Positions 1 to 42,793 of a stretch of 64,000 nucleotides of DNA are shown in pieces (position 1 is the first letter of the stretch; the number at the start of each line of letters is the position of its first letter). The position numbers and the translations under genes were made by a program. The notes under the pieces are model-generated. The model worked only from the letters and a program-made list of their open reading frames with translations, ran no database searches and was not told where the DNA came from. Source of the stretch: Gavia stellata (lineage: Eukaryota; Chordata; Aves; Gaviiformes; Gaviidae); NCBI RefSeq assembly GCF_030936135.1, contig NC_082618.1:9087034-9151033 (forward strand), written 5' to 3'.

Positions 1-10510
<10,510 letters not shown>

Positions 10511-10593
10511 TTGGAAGAGAAACTCAAAGAAAAAGTGGATGCAAGTCTAGTGGAGAGAATCAACCTGACAGGAGAGATGGACACTTTCAGCAT
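10511..10593 (+). CDS. VPS53: VPS53 coding exon
   Basis: The acceptor is TTTCCTAACAG and the donor GTATGT. It reads [20 protein letters not shown] and then GEMDTFS, with two bases (AT) of a split codon. The split codon becomes ATT (Ile) with the next exon. The remembered human protein has Thr at this point (FSTVIS). Confidence 0.94.
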
Positions 10594-24472
<13,879 letters not shown>

Positions 24473-24542
24473 CTCCTTCATTCCCAAGTTCATTAACCAT
24501 CTCTTCAAGTGCAAACCTATTAGCATGGTGGGCGCAGAACAG
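24473..24542 (+). CDS. VPS53: VPS53 coding exon
   Basis: The acceptor is TCTTCTCTGCAG and the donor GTAAGA. The first base completes Asn, then it reads [20 protein letters not shown] and AEQ. The 70-bp exon is in frame on both sides. Confidence 0.95.
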
Positions 24543-31694
<7,152 letters not shown>

Positions 31695-31799
31695 GTGGTT
31701 ATGGCTCCACACGAGCCCCCGGTTGTGTTTGTTGACAATTACATCAAACTTCTTGCTGATTGCAGCACCGACACTTTCCAGAAGATACTAGACATGAAG
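31695..31799 (+). CDS. VPS53: VPS53 coding exon
   Basis: The acceptor is TTGTCTTGGCAG and the donor GTTAGA, the weakest donor of the VPS53 set (T rather than purine at +3). Its 35 codons read [20 protein letters not shown], then [15 protein letters not shown]. It is a phase 0-0 exon. Confidence 0.95.
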
Positions 31800-32163
31800 G
31801 TTAGAACCTGCTCATCTGCTAGTGCTGCATTGAGATTGTTGGTGACTTTTTTTCAGTAGAAATACAGAGGGGTTTGGGAGTGGGAAAAGCACTCTCAGGC
31901 AAGTGTATCCTCTGTAGTCTGAAAGTGTGTAGAGTTACTACTGACGAATAGCTTTTCAGTTCACTTCGTGTGCTCATACCTGCTCTGGCTTCTGGGGCTG
32001 AACTCAGTTGTCGCGGGATCATCCAGAGGTCTACATACAACTCTTGGTGGGTGAACAAAAAGTTGAGGTTTGAAACGGGCTCTCCTGCAGCTATTCTTAC
32101 GCACACCCGCTCCCAGATCAATGAAGTCTAACCGGCTTGCTTCACTGTTCTTTGCTCCCGCAG
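31800..32163 (+). other. Last VPS53 intron
   Basis: A 364-bp intron, the shortest of the gene, between donor GTTAGA and the CCCGCAG acceptor. Nothing else is seen in it. Confidence 0.9.
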
Positions 32164-32334
32164 GGACTGAAGAGGAGTGAGCAAAGCAGCATGCTGGACC
32201 TCTTCCGCCAGCGCCTCCCGGCTCCCCCCTCCGGAGTGGAGAACGCCGGCTCCCTCTCGCTGAGCGCTCCTACACCCGAGCAGGAGTCCTCTCGGATACG
32301 GAAACTGGAGAAACTCATCAAAAAAAGACTCTAA
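32164..32334 (+). CDS. VPS53: VPS53 terminal coding exon with stop
   Basis: The acceptor is TTTGCTCCCGCAG. It reads [20 protein letters not shown], then a low-complexity linker rich in Pro, Ser and Gly, and the conserved C terminus [21 protein letters not shown] before TAA at 32332-32334. Third positions are more GC-rich than in the upstream exons. Confidence 0.96.
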   Translation, partial: GLKRSEQSSMLDLFRQRLPAPPSGVENAGSLSLSAPTPEQESSRIRKLEKLIKKRL

Positions 32335-35200
32335 GTGAGCAGATGGAAACTCTGTTGCTCAGGACTAGCTGCAGTGACTGGGAGCAAAGCTCGTCAGACT
32401 TATGATTTACAGTATGCTGCTGAAAAATCCATGTCCCATCACTCCCGTGCCCTGTGATCTCTTAACCATCGTATAGCGTGGCGCTGCATCTCCATTCAGA
32501 CCAAGGGAGGATCTGACAAAGGTGTTTGTCCTGAGACAGCTTAGCAGGAGTGAAACCCAGGACATGCCTGGGTCCTTGTGGTGGAGAAAAGACAGGTATC
32601 TGGAAGTCAGCAGCTACAAAAATGGTTTAGGTGGATTCAGAGACTATCTGGCTGGGATACACTTGGTGTCCCAGCCCTCAGCCTGGCTGAGCTCTCCGGC
32701 TGCAGCACTAAGGATTTTGCCTGAGAGTTCGGTGTTACTGCTCACTCCCTGTTGCAGAACTGTTCCTCTGTTTCTTTATTTATTGAGGGGGGGACCCAAC
32801 CCCAAACCACCACCACCAAAAAAACCCCAAATGCTTTAACAGCTGGGATCCAGGCATCTGCAGCTCCACTGAATTAATGAGATGCCCAGGAGAGAACCCC
32901 AAAGTCGATTTCTCCCCTGCTCCCGGGACAGGCATGCATAAACCACCAGTAAAACAGCAAGGCAAATCATTTTCCGAACAGGAGGAAAGGGCTGAATTAA
33001 TGCCTTCTGCACCTTGGCAAACCTCCTGCCAACAAGCCGGCAGCCTTGGTCGCTGTTACAGCTTAAAGACCAAACTAGTCATCTGCAGAGCCCATCTCCA
33101 GCTGCTTGTTATTTCTCTCGCGTGTGCTGGACTCGCCCGCTGTCCCCAGTGGGAGTTCCCGTACTGCATCTCGCCCTCTCTCCACAAAGGGCCGTTCATG
33201 GAGCAAGTGTCAAACAGCACCGGCCCCTCGTTCTTGCGCCAGCCAGCGTGTCCCGAGCAGGGGTGTGCCTCTTTGGCACCTTCGCTGCCTTGCAAGGAGA
33301 GCGGTTGGAAATGTTCGCTTTAACGGGGAGCCTGGGCCTCTTCCCAGGACGGGATGCTTACACCAACCTCAGACTTTGAGGGCCTTCCTCTCCTCCTCTG
33401 AGCATCAGCTTGCACCGAGGCAGAGAGGGGGAGAACCAGAGGTGAAATATTTCTGATAACATGGGCTTCCCTTTTGTGGGGTGCCAGCTCCTGCGTGGAG
33501 CAAGGTTGGGGTCAGTGGACGTCTGCGCCCTGCCTGTTGTGTGAGCTTCCCCAAAGAGTCTCAGTGCAGGGAGGCATCGCCTTGTCATTGGCAATGCTGG
33601 ATTTCTTCCCAAACTCCTCTGTACCCTTTTTCGGGGACTTTGAAGGCGTATGCCCAACCATGAACAATTGAATCCCATATGGGTTTAGGGGCAGATCGAC
33701 CAGTCGTGCCTGCTTTATTTTAACTCAAGCTTCACTTGCGTGTGCAGGAAAAAGAAGTCCTGTACCGGTTTGGCAGGTGAGGAGCAATCACGCTGTCAGA
33801 TGCCTTCTTGGGAGGGTCACGCTCCCCACCAGGTCAAGTTTGGGCCTTAGGACTATATTTATTAGGGGCTGTGCTCACTAGGGATTGTAGTACTCGCTGC
33901 TGCACATCTGGGAGGGGGGGATGAGACACGCTCCAGGAAAATGAGCTCTGTCCACCCAAACCCAGAGCTTCACTGGGACCAGGGAGGAAGGAGGTGAAAT
34001 GAGAAATCCCCGAGTGAGGCAGAGCCTGGGCTCACGTGGCATCTGCCTGGTCGTGCTTCAGCACTGTCCCTTCTTGGGCACAGGCAGTGTCCCTTCCCTC
34101 TCCTGAGCCCCGTGGCTGTGGGAGGGCGAATTTGGTGCCTGGTTGGTAAAATCCCATCCTCCCCTTGCACAGCCAGCAGGTCAGCCTGCGCTCGAACAGG
34201 CAGGAGTTGATCGCAGGATTCAAGCAGAAAGAATAAATCTGCAGAGATTAAGTCCTCACTGGTCAGGTTTTCTAACGCTGCTCAGACTGACCTGCCGCTG
34301 CAGCAAGGTGTGCGCTAACAGGTACGCTAACACCAACTCTTTAGGATGTATTTTCAGGGGTCCCCAGGCTTGGGCCCTGGCTGTGGCGTGCGGGTGCTGA
34401 GCTGCAGAGAGCCGTAGTGGTGGCATCGGTCGCAGAGCAGCAGTAACAACACTTGGGAGGGACAGCAGTTTCTCATCACTCCAGTTTTACAGATCTTCCC
34501 GAGTCCGCTGTTGCTTCATTTATTTTCTCTCCTGATTTCACGTCGGGTGACAAAAGGAAGGAACGGTGATTGAAAGCACGTCGGGATTATGAACAGCCAT
34601 TCCCCAAGGATAGTTTCTCTCAAGGTGCATGTGCAGGATGGTTCACACGTTATCAAATGCAACAGCCAGAGAGGAGGGAACACACGTTTGCAGAGATTCA
34701 TTATTCCGGTGGGGGGATGAATAATTTATTTTAAATTAATTTTTCTTTGCTCTGTCTATGGATAACTCTAACTAAATTATGAACAGCTGAAGACAATGTT
34801 CAAGTTATCATCACGTATCTTTCCCTGAAGGCTTCCCCTGTTTCATTCTCTGTATTTGATTCTCAAGATAAGAGGAAATAAGAAGAAAAATGAACTTTTA
34901 GTTTCAGCCTTTGAAGAATGGTACAGGTCTGGGTGTTCGGAGTTCCACTTTTAGAGAGCAAATCCGCATTTTTCTACTTTTGGTATAAGGGTTTTGTCCC
35001 CCTGGCTCTTGGGTATTTATAAAATTTGGCATATCTGTATGCGTATGTTAGCTGTTTGTGGTTTACATCTCCAGGGAATAAAGGATGATTTTTTTTTCCT
35101 GTAAAAATGCCACTTTTCACGTTTTTTGGCCGAGGTGTAATTCTGGCTGTATGTTGGAGTGTGACACTAAAATGAATTAAATGGTTACTGATGTTCATCT
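32335..35200 (+). other. VPS53: VPS53 3' UTR (inferred extent)
   Basis: This non-coding stretch follows the TAA. Its last 500 bases are AT-rich (34700-35180) and carry AATAAA at 35077-35082 and ATTAAA at 35176-35181; a GT-rich stretch follows the latter. Composition turns GC-rich from about 35220. An earlier AATAAA at 34232 may serve a shorter transcript. The extent is inferred, and transcript data would settle it. Confidence 0.5.
35077..35181 (+). terminator. Candidate VPS53 poly(A) signals
   Basis: AATAAA at 35077-35082 is followed by a T-rich run, and ATTAAA at 35176-35181 is followed by a GT-rich stretch. Both lie at the end of the AT-rich block downstream of the VPS53 stop. Confidence 0.45.
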
Positions 35201-38200
35201 GCTGGGTGTTCTCTATACAACTGCCACGCAGCAAACCCCTGGGGCCGGGCCGGACCTCACCCAAAACATGCCGGACCCAGGGCTCCGTGCTGTCCCGTCT
35301 CCATTGCGCTCTCCTGCAGCTTCTCTTTTCTGGCTTTTCCACCTTCTCCCGCTCCAGCAAGCAACTCTCTGCAGGCAGCTTCTGCATTCACCGCAGCTCC
35401 CCGCGCCGTGCAGGCAGTTCCACAGAGCTGACCTTGTGCCCCTAAACAATCAGGTCATTTCTGGTGACTTTAGCTGCTGGAGGGATTTCTGAGAGACACT
35501 AATTTTTCCTTTAAAATTAATTAAGAGGTAGCGCCTTTTTTCCGTACGATGCATGACGTTGGAGGAGTTTCTTTCGCTTGGAGAATTCATGACTCATTTG
35601 CTTTTCTCCTACTGCTCTGCTGGTCCTGCCCCCTCCGCCCTTGGGCAGGAGCAGCCCACACCGGGCAACGCGGGTGTTTATTTCTTTCACCAGATTTACA
35701 GCTGTGACTTTGAGCATCTGAGTGACGATGTCCAAGTCTCCACAAGCCTTTTCTTGGCCGCAGCCAGGCGGGCGGCAGACGTAGATGCTGTTCGGCAGCG
35801 TCAGCCCACGGCTCTGCTGTGCTTAGGAAAATGAGCTGAAACATTTGTCTTTGGGCTGTGTCGGAAAAGGCTTTGGCAGAAGGCGTTCCTCTGCGCGCCT
35901 GCTCCGCTGGGGCTGGTTACACCAGCTAGTGCTGCCGTCACCCAAAATTTGTAGGTTAAAGCCCGTGCTCATTCCCTTCTCTCAGCGAGAGCAGCTCCAC
36001 CAGTCCCAATCCGGTGTCCGGGCGGGAGCACGTGGGCTCGAGTGCATTGCCAACCTCACCTTTGAGGGGACGTCTGGGGGTGGTGGGGGCCTGAGGCCAG
36101 TGCTGCTTGGGGTGCTGGCGGGGGGTCCCTGCTGGGAGCGGGGCAGGGGGGTGCTCCCTGGGCCCTCGCCTCACCTGGGATACAGGATCACCAGGACGAA
36201 AGTACCGTGGTTTCCCTGTGCTCGGGCCCTGGGAAGTGGCAGTGCCCTCCTGTTCCCGGCAGGATGCGGGGAGTCCATTGGGGTCAGGACCCTGCGGGGA
36301 AAGGAAAATCAGCCTTTGTTCAAGCCCCACTTGCAGCACGTGGAGCTTCCGAGGCCCTGGGAAAGCCTCGGCTCACAGTTCGGCGGTTCATGAGGGCAGC
36401 AGTGGCAGCAGGGCTGTAAAAGCTGATCAAAACTCAGCAACTTCAGCAACGTGCTGTCGGCGTTCATCCCTGCAGCCGAACCACTCGAACCACTCCCAGG
36501 GCTCCTGTCAATCCTGCCGCTTGGAAGCGTTGCTGTGAGCGCGACTCCTGTGCCCGCCAGGTTCGCGGTCTGTGCCGCGGGGAGCAGCCTGGTATTTCCC
36601 ATCATTTGGAAATAATTTTCCATCGTTATCAAATAACACGGGATCCTTCTGATTTGCTTCCCCTGCCCGCAGTGACGGCCCCCCGCGCTGCGTCAATGTG
36701 CCTATTGTTCGGTCGCTGATTAGGCTGAGCACGCCCGGCCCAGGGGAAAGTCCTTTATGGAAGGAGGATCTTGATAAGATATGAGTATCTGTTCTGTCCC
36801 AGCTGTGCATGGGCAGTTAAAAAGTAAATAACATGGACAAACAGTCTGTGATGTACAGGCAGGGAAAAGATTTCCACTGCCAGCGGTGACTGCACAGATT
36901 GGTACAGTTTGAGAGGCTTAAAAAGAGACGGGCTTCCCGAGGGGGCAGAGCACACGTGCCTTAAAAGCAGGGCCCCTATATACAATAGCTATCAAAAGCA
37001 TTTTATTTATCAAGTAGTTAAAATTCTGGTTAAACTCTTCCTTTTCATCCTAGCAGGCGAATTTGCAGCTCTGGACATTGGCTTTGCAGGAAGATCCTCA
37101 GGTCTGAGCCCCGCGTGAGGCAGGGCAGGCTGCGGAGCTCCCTCGGGCTGCTCAGACACCTCCATTTCACCTGCCAAGCCCAGAAACGAGAGCCTCGAAG
37201 CGCACAAAAAGTTGCCATTTGTGTCAAGGCAGGCCGGGATGGGAGGTTTTTTGCTAGTAAATAAAGAGCAGCAAGATTTCCAGAAGCCCGTGCGGCTCTG
37301 CTCATCCCAGGCACAGCCAGCTGCAGCCTCGCGCGGCTCCCCAGGCACTGAGATCCCTCGCACTTGGACCCTGATCCCTACGGGAGTAGCCACGGGGACA
37401 CCTGCAGCCCTCGGAAGCGGCTGCTGGGAGGTGCCACAGGTTCCCCCCCCACACCTAAATTGCACCAACTCGGATATTGGCAGCGTGGTTTTTAGCCCAG
37501 GAGCTCCACGGCAGCTCTGAAATAATGATCGCGTTCATCTGGAAACTGCTCCAGCGCCTTCTGAGGCGTCTAATTTCATGAAGGACTTTTATGGGAGATT
37601 TTGGAGCGAGGGGCGATCAACTTTCCCATTGCTCGCGGAGACCAGAATCTCTCTTTTTTAGGATGCATTTAAATCGAAAGGAAGAAAACACCTGTCCAGC
37701 ACATTTGCTGAGACCCTAAAGATTTCAATCAAAATTTTTAATGTTCCTTTTCTTTCCATCTGTATTTTTCAGCAAAGACAAACAGCCTCATAGTATTTCT
37801 TCAAAGGAATGTAAATTCCTTGAGGAAGTCTCCGGAGTTCCCAGCACCGCATAGCTGCAAACCACAGACGCCTACGGCTGAAAGCTCTGCTCTGCTTTTA
37901 ATTTTGGGGCAGGGAAGGAATTCTTTTCAGGGGTTTGGGTTCACTTGTGCTGGGCCCGTCAGGCCAGACTGCTTGTTACGGCACAGGGGAGTGTTGACTT
38001 TGGCCGGCTGCAGACAGTTGCTTTCCCTCCACAGGAGTATTCCCCCACTGAATCTGATGACATGGTGCAATTATTTCATTAGGATTTTCCAAAAAACGTT
38101 CCCTCGGTCTCCTCTAGTGCTAGAAAGTCCTTTTCCCTCTGTTTTCTTGTTTCAGCTTCGGCGGTTTTGCCTGAAAAATGCAATTAAAGGTGGCAGCGCC

Positions 38201-38840
38201 GCTGCCTGAGTCTGAATCCTTGGTGGGGGGGTGAGAAAGAGTAGCCTGGGGGGAAAACTGTGGGTTTTGAAGGGTGTCCTCAAACTCCCGAGGGTGAGTG
38301 AGGCCCGTGCACAAGAGCTGCTGCTTTGCAGCCTAAACAAGGCCCCTGTTTCCGCTGCGAACTGCACTCCGAGAACACCAGGGCAGCTGCTGCTGCTGAG
38401 GTTGAGCAATGGGAGAGGGCGGCAGAGCCACGAAGGGACTGGGGTCCCACCGTTTCCTCGCCAGTCCCCGCTCTCGTCCCAGTCCTGCCTCGGTGGCTGG
38501 GTGAGCCCCGTACCCGTGCCGGCATTAAGCACCGTGGCCTGTCCCAGGCCCAAATTGCCCCTCGCCCGCCGGGAGCGCTGGGGCTGTCTGCGGGGTCAGG
38601 CCCGGTGTCAGCAAAAACACTTTACTTAATAAATCCGGTTGTGGTGCATGGACGCTGTGAATAATTCCCGGTTGCTTTTCTGTACCCTCCATCCCAGGCA
38701 GCTGTGACGCTCAGTCCAGGGGGATCTGGGGGGGCTTAACCCGGCTGCCAAAACACCCAGCGGACCCTTGTTACTGGGGAAATGAGCGTGTTGGAGGTGG
38801 GGAGAGCCCAGCAGGATCTGGCAGTCGGGGCTCGCTCTTT
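35201..38840. other. VPS53-RFLNB intergenic region
   Basis: Moderately GC-rich DNA with many accidental open frames on both strands and no recognisable protein or RNA. AATAAA occurs at 38628-38633, about 590 bp before the RFLNB start, with no gene to assign it to. VPS53 and RFLNB point the same way, so RFLNB regulatory elements may lie here; that is an inference. Confidence 0.7.
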
Positions 38841-39900
38841 CAGCGCGCCCCAAAATCCGTGCTGCCATGGGCACGGGCAGCGCCTGAGGCTGCTGCACGG
38901 TCCGTAGGTTGGAGCAGGGCCGCGTTTAGGGCAGCCCGCCGGGAGCCGGTTTGGCCGCTGCCGTGCGGCTGGGGAGGGGAGCGAGGGCGCAGCGCCCGGT
39001 GCGGGGATACGGGGACGGGACACCGGGAGGATGGGGGCACCGGGGGGTGCGGGACGGGGCACGGCGGAGAGGAGCGGAGCGGGCCCCGCCCCCTGCCGTG
39101 GCCCCGCCCCTCCGGCCCCGCCCCTCCGCTGGCGGCCCCGCCCCTCCCGCCGCCGCCCCGGCGCAGCCGGCGCAGGGCGCGGAGCGGCGGCGGGTTCGGG
39201 GCAGGGCGGCTCCGCCATGGTGGGTCGGCTCAGCCTGCGGGAGGTGCCCGACCTCCCGGACATGAGGAAGCGGGGCGACGCGGGGCTCGACAGCCCCGAC
39301 TCCGGGCTGCCCCCCAGCCCCGGGCCCGCCCCCCCGCCCTGGCTCCTCGCCTCGGGCAGCCCCGACCGCGCCGTGACCAACGGGCTGCCGGAGTCCGACC
39401 CGCCCGCGCCCGCCGCCGCGGTGAGTACCGGCACCGGCCGCGCCGGGCGGCCCCGCCACCCCTCCCGCGGCGCCGCTGCGACCCTCCGCCCGCGGCTGCA
39501 GCCGGGAGAGGGGCGCGGGCGCAGCAGCCGCGGGCCCCCGCCGCCGCGCTGCCGCTGCTCCCGGGCTCGGTCCCGCCGCGGCAGATGCTGGGCCCCGCGC
39601 CCCGGGGGCGGCCTGCGGCCGGTGGAGTGGCGAAGCCGCTGCCCTTCGGACCCTGCCGGGATGCGCCACCCGGGGACGGCCGGGCTGGCGGCTTCTCCTT
39701 AGGCTGTCCGCCCCGGCAGCCGGCCGCGCTCCAGGGCCCGCAGCATCCTTGGGGGAAGGGAGGGTGGGAAACCCGCCCGGCGGTGCCGGGGTTACCGGGG
39801 GGGCTGGCACCGGGGCGGCCAGCGTGGGGACGGGGTGGAAACAACTGACCCCCCCTTTCCTTCCCTTCCGCCGTCGCCGTCCTATCCCTTAACACACCCA
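38840..39900 (+). promoter_or_regulatory. RFLNB: RFLNB CpG-island promoter
   Basis: The region is very rich in G+C and CpG and encloses RFLNB exon 1. Four GC boxes (CCCCGCCCC) occur within 61 bp at 39084-39092, 39102-39110, 39116-39124 and 39136-39144, ending 72 bp before the ATG. There is no clear TATA box. The pattern is that of a TATA-less, SP/KLF-driven promoter, with transcription probably starting between about 39100 and 39200. Confidence 0.8.
39217..39420 (+). CDS. RFLNB: RFLNB (refilin B) coding exon 1
   Basis: Refilin B (also FAM101B, CFM1) binds filamin A and helps organise actin bundles, including perinuclear ones; it is linked to TGF-beta and chondrocyte biology. The exon starts at ATG 39217 in a strong context (CCGCCATGG) and ends at GCG before GTGAGT. 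Its 68 codons begin MVGRLSLREVPDLP, matching the refilin B N terminus. DSPDSGLPPSP at residues 25-35 contains a DSG-x3-S motif (D28, S29, G30, S34) of the beta-TrCP phosphodegron type. The rest is a Pro/Ala/Ser-rich disordered linker. With exons 2 and 3 the protein has 214 residues, the size remembered for the human protein. Third positions are nearly all G or C because the exon sits in the CpG island. Confidence 0.93.
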
Positions 39901-41058
39901 CAGCGGGAGGGAGCCCGCCGGGGAACCGGGACCGTCTTGGGTCAGGGGAGCCGGCGGTGCTTTTAAAAAGCCTCCGGCTTTGGGTTGGTTCTTCCTGATG
40001 CAAGGGAAGCCCCTGTCCCTCCTGCCCCGGGTTGGGGTTGGGACGGTGTCGCAGCACGTCTTTGAAAATCCCCGTGGACAATGAACTCTAGTTATTCCAG
40101 AGAGTGACCCGGAGTAGGAAGTTTGTATATTACACCATGGTTTCAGTTAATAATATCGGATAACGATGCGCTAGTTTTTCACCAAATGATTGTTGAATGT
40201 TTACGCTGAGCTGATGGTACAAATCCTTTGGGAACCGCAGATCTAGAGGAGACATCCCTTTTCTACAGAGGTGCTGTGTGAAATTGGAAAAGGGTGTAGG
40301 AGAACCGTGCGTTGAACAGGAGAGATGCTCACAGCCCCCTCGCCCCTGGATAGTAAAGCACACGTGCAGAGATGGCTTCAAATACACAAGCGGGTTGCTT
40401 CCCTTCGCGGCTGCTTTGGTTTCCTTCTGGCTGTGGAATGTTGCCGGGCCGGTGTCGGCTCGTGGCACTGCCCATCCGGGAGAGGAGCACGGGGACTCTC
40501 CGTGAATCCCTGCTCAGAGGGAATGAGTAAATCCTTTCCAACAGGTTGTGTGTGTGAATTAGACAGGTTGGATTTAACGCCTTCAAACAGTAGCCGCGGC
40601 GTAGCTGTGAAACAAGGAGATTGCTCACAGCAAGGTGCCCTGCAATAATTTCCTGCTGTGGATCTGCCCGTGGGGATATCTGATGAATCCAGTAAGGAGA
40701 GCTCTCTCATACACTCGCGTAATGTTAGCTAGAAGTTGAACGTGAGCTCATACAGCAAATGAACTATAGTTCATGCTGCAGGAAGCTACGCTGCACCGCG
40801 GGGCTGTATCTCCTGTCCATTTCCCAGGGTGGCTCCTCTGAAGCGAGCTCCCGGAGTTAGGACTTTGTCTTCAAAAGCTACGCCTTGCCCCATCTTCGGG
40901 CAGACCTGCGGGTTGCACCTGTAGGCACGTCTCAAATAGTGGATCCTCTCGTGTGTAACGTGAACTTGACAGCTCTGTACCGAGGGCTGCATAAATGCGT
41001 TTTCTTGAAAATATACAAATTGTGACATAAATGGGATTATTTTTGCATTTTATTGCAG
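39421..41058 (+). other. RFLNB intron 1
   Basis: The first 300-500 bases belong to the CpG island and are open in several frames because stop codons are rare in such sequence. The rest is ordinary intron with no other gene seen. Confidence 0.85.
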
Positions 41059-41168
41059 AATTCTGTGTTCTCTCCCAGCCCTGTTCTCTCCAGCTGCCCT
41101 CCAAGACTGTGTCCTTTATCCTTTGGCGAAGGAGTTGAGTTTGACCCTTTACCACCAAAGGAAATAAG
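41059..41168 (+). CDS. RFLNB: RFLNB coding exon 2
   Basis: The acceptor is TTTTATTGCAG and the donor GTAAAT. It encodes NSVFSPSPVLSSCPPRLCPL and then SFGEGVEFDPLPPKEI plus two bases of Arg. The LCPLSFGEGVEFDPLPPKE block is a refilin family signature. It is 110 bp, joining exon 1 in phase 0 and exon 3 in phase 2. Confidence 0.95.
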
Positions 41169-42462
41169 GTAAATATTGTGTTACAGTCATCTAGTTTTGA
41201 AGGAGTTAGCATGTAAAGGAGTAGTTAGGCCTTATCGGTGCCTGTGAGTCAGGTTAATTTATTTGCAGAGCTATTGTTCCACACAGCTGTACATTCCTGG
41301 ATCTGGACGTTTGTACAGACTGAAGGAGAGTTCAGCCTCTTTTAATCCCATATGGTTTTTTTCCAGGAAGACTTTCCTGTATTTTACTCTCCTGCTTTTA
41401 CTTACTGCAGTGCTCCGAAATGTTGCCTTTCAACTGATTAACCAGGTAATCGTGAGGGAAGATCTCCAAAGCAGCCATCTTTCTAGGACTGTTTTATTAG
41501 GGGAAAGGAATTTTGCTCTCCTAGCCTCATGGGTTTGTAATAAGTACTTTCTGTCTTATCAGCTGAGGCTGGTTGTGTGAATTAAAAGGAAAGTTAATAT
41601 TCAGAGAGTGCATAATTGTTTTTTTTAATGAGCTGCATCACTTCACAGCCTGTGACTTACTCTTTGAACATCATGATTTGGAGTATTGAGAAGTGGAGGC
41701 TCCCAGCTGATTAGTGTGCAAGCAGAGGTAGACTGATACAATCAAACGGAAGCCTAATGCAGGGGAGGGTAGAAAGATTTGATGCCCTGGTGTGGGGAAG
41801 GAGCCCACCCCATGGCTGGAATTGAAGGCAGTCAGCACCATGGAAAAGATAACACGGGGTTGTTGCAGTGTGAAGGAGATGAAAACTTTCTTTTGCAAAC
41901 CAGGCACAGAGGATTTTCTTGCCAGCAATGTTTGATGTGCAAATTGTAGTATTTTCGTGCCAGTTGAATCTTCAGAAGTTTGCCTTCAGAGAGTGCCCCA
42001 CTCTAGGAGTGACAGCAGAGAACTCCCGTGTGACTCTTGGCAGAGGAGAACTGAGAAAATAACATGTGCTTCCATGGACTTGGCACTCCGAGGAATTCGG
42101 ATGCTTATGTGCAAAGCCTAAATGTGGATCTAGGCCTCTGGGTTTAGGCACTGGAGTTTGAAGGAGGTTCTTAGCTTCATAGAGCTCAGGTTTAAAACGA
42201 TGGACACGAGGACTGAGAAGATGTTTGGTAGCGCTGGCAGCTGGACGAAACAGTGACAGTGGCGGGCGTGCTGATAACGTAAGGCTTTTTCCTTAAATGA
42301 GTGAGACAGCAGCAGGCAGTGTTTGCGTGATGTGGCTGTTCCTGTGTTGAGGTGGCAGGTGCAGGGCTGAGGAGCCAGCCCGGTACCCGATGGCTCTGTT
42401 TTCCAGAAAATGCAACCTGCTACTCTGGAGCAGAGCTGACGCATGTGTCTCTTGTATTTCAG
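41169..42462 (+). other. RFLNB intron 2
   Basis: A 1294-bp intron, donor GTAAAT and acceptor TATTTCAG. Nothing else is recognisable. Confidence 0.9.
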
Positions 42463-42793
42463 GTACACGTCCTCAGTTAAATACGACTCGGAGAAGCACT
42501 TCATCGATGACATCTATATGCCGGTGGGCTTAAGCATTTCTTCTTGCAGTCAGACGGTCATCTGTGTCCCAAACTGCACGTGGCGCAATTACAAAGTGGA
42601 GGTCCACTTCGAGCCCCGCAACAAGCCCCAGCGTTTCACCAGCACCACCATCGTCTACCCGAAGCATGCCAAGACTGTGTACACCACCACGCTGGATTAC
42701 AACTGTCGTAAGACCGTACGGCGGTTCCTCTCCAGCATAGAGCTGGAAACTTCGGAGTACCTTGGGAACGACTGTGTCCTGGATGGTTGCTGA
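42463..42793 (+). CDS. RFLNB: RFLNB terminal coding exon 3
   Basis: The acceptor is CTTGTATTTCAG. The first base completes Arg, then it reads YTSSVKYDSEKHFIDDIYMP, the SQTVICVPNCTWRNYKVEV region, a STTIVYPKHAKTVYTTTLDY strand block and NCRKTVRRFLSSIELE, ending CVLDGC before TGA at 42791-42793. This is the conserved refilin core implicated in filamin binding. The last ten residues differ from the acidic tail remembered for human. The family assignment is firm; the paralogue call (B, not A) rests on the N-terminal match and on synteny with VPS53. Confidence 0.95.

Noticed and set aside
38736-40081. Long frames of 200-330 codons on both strands around the CpG island
   Set aside because: They reflect a lack of stop codons in extremely GC-rich DNA. 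Only the RFLNB frame 39217-39420 has family support.
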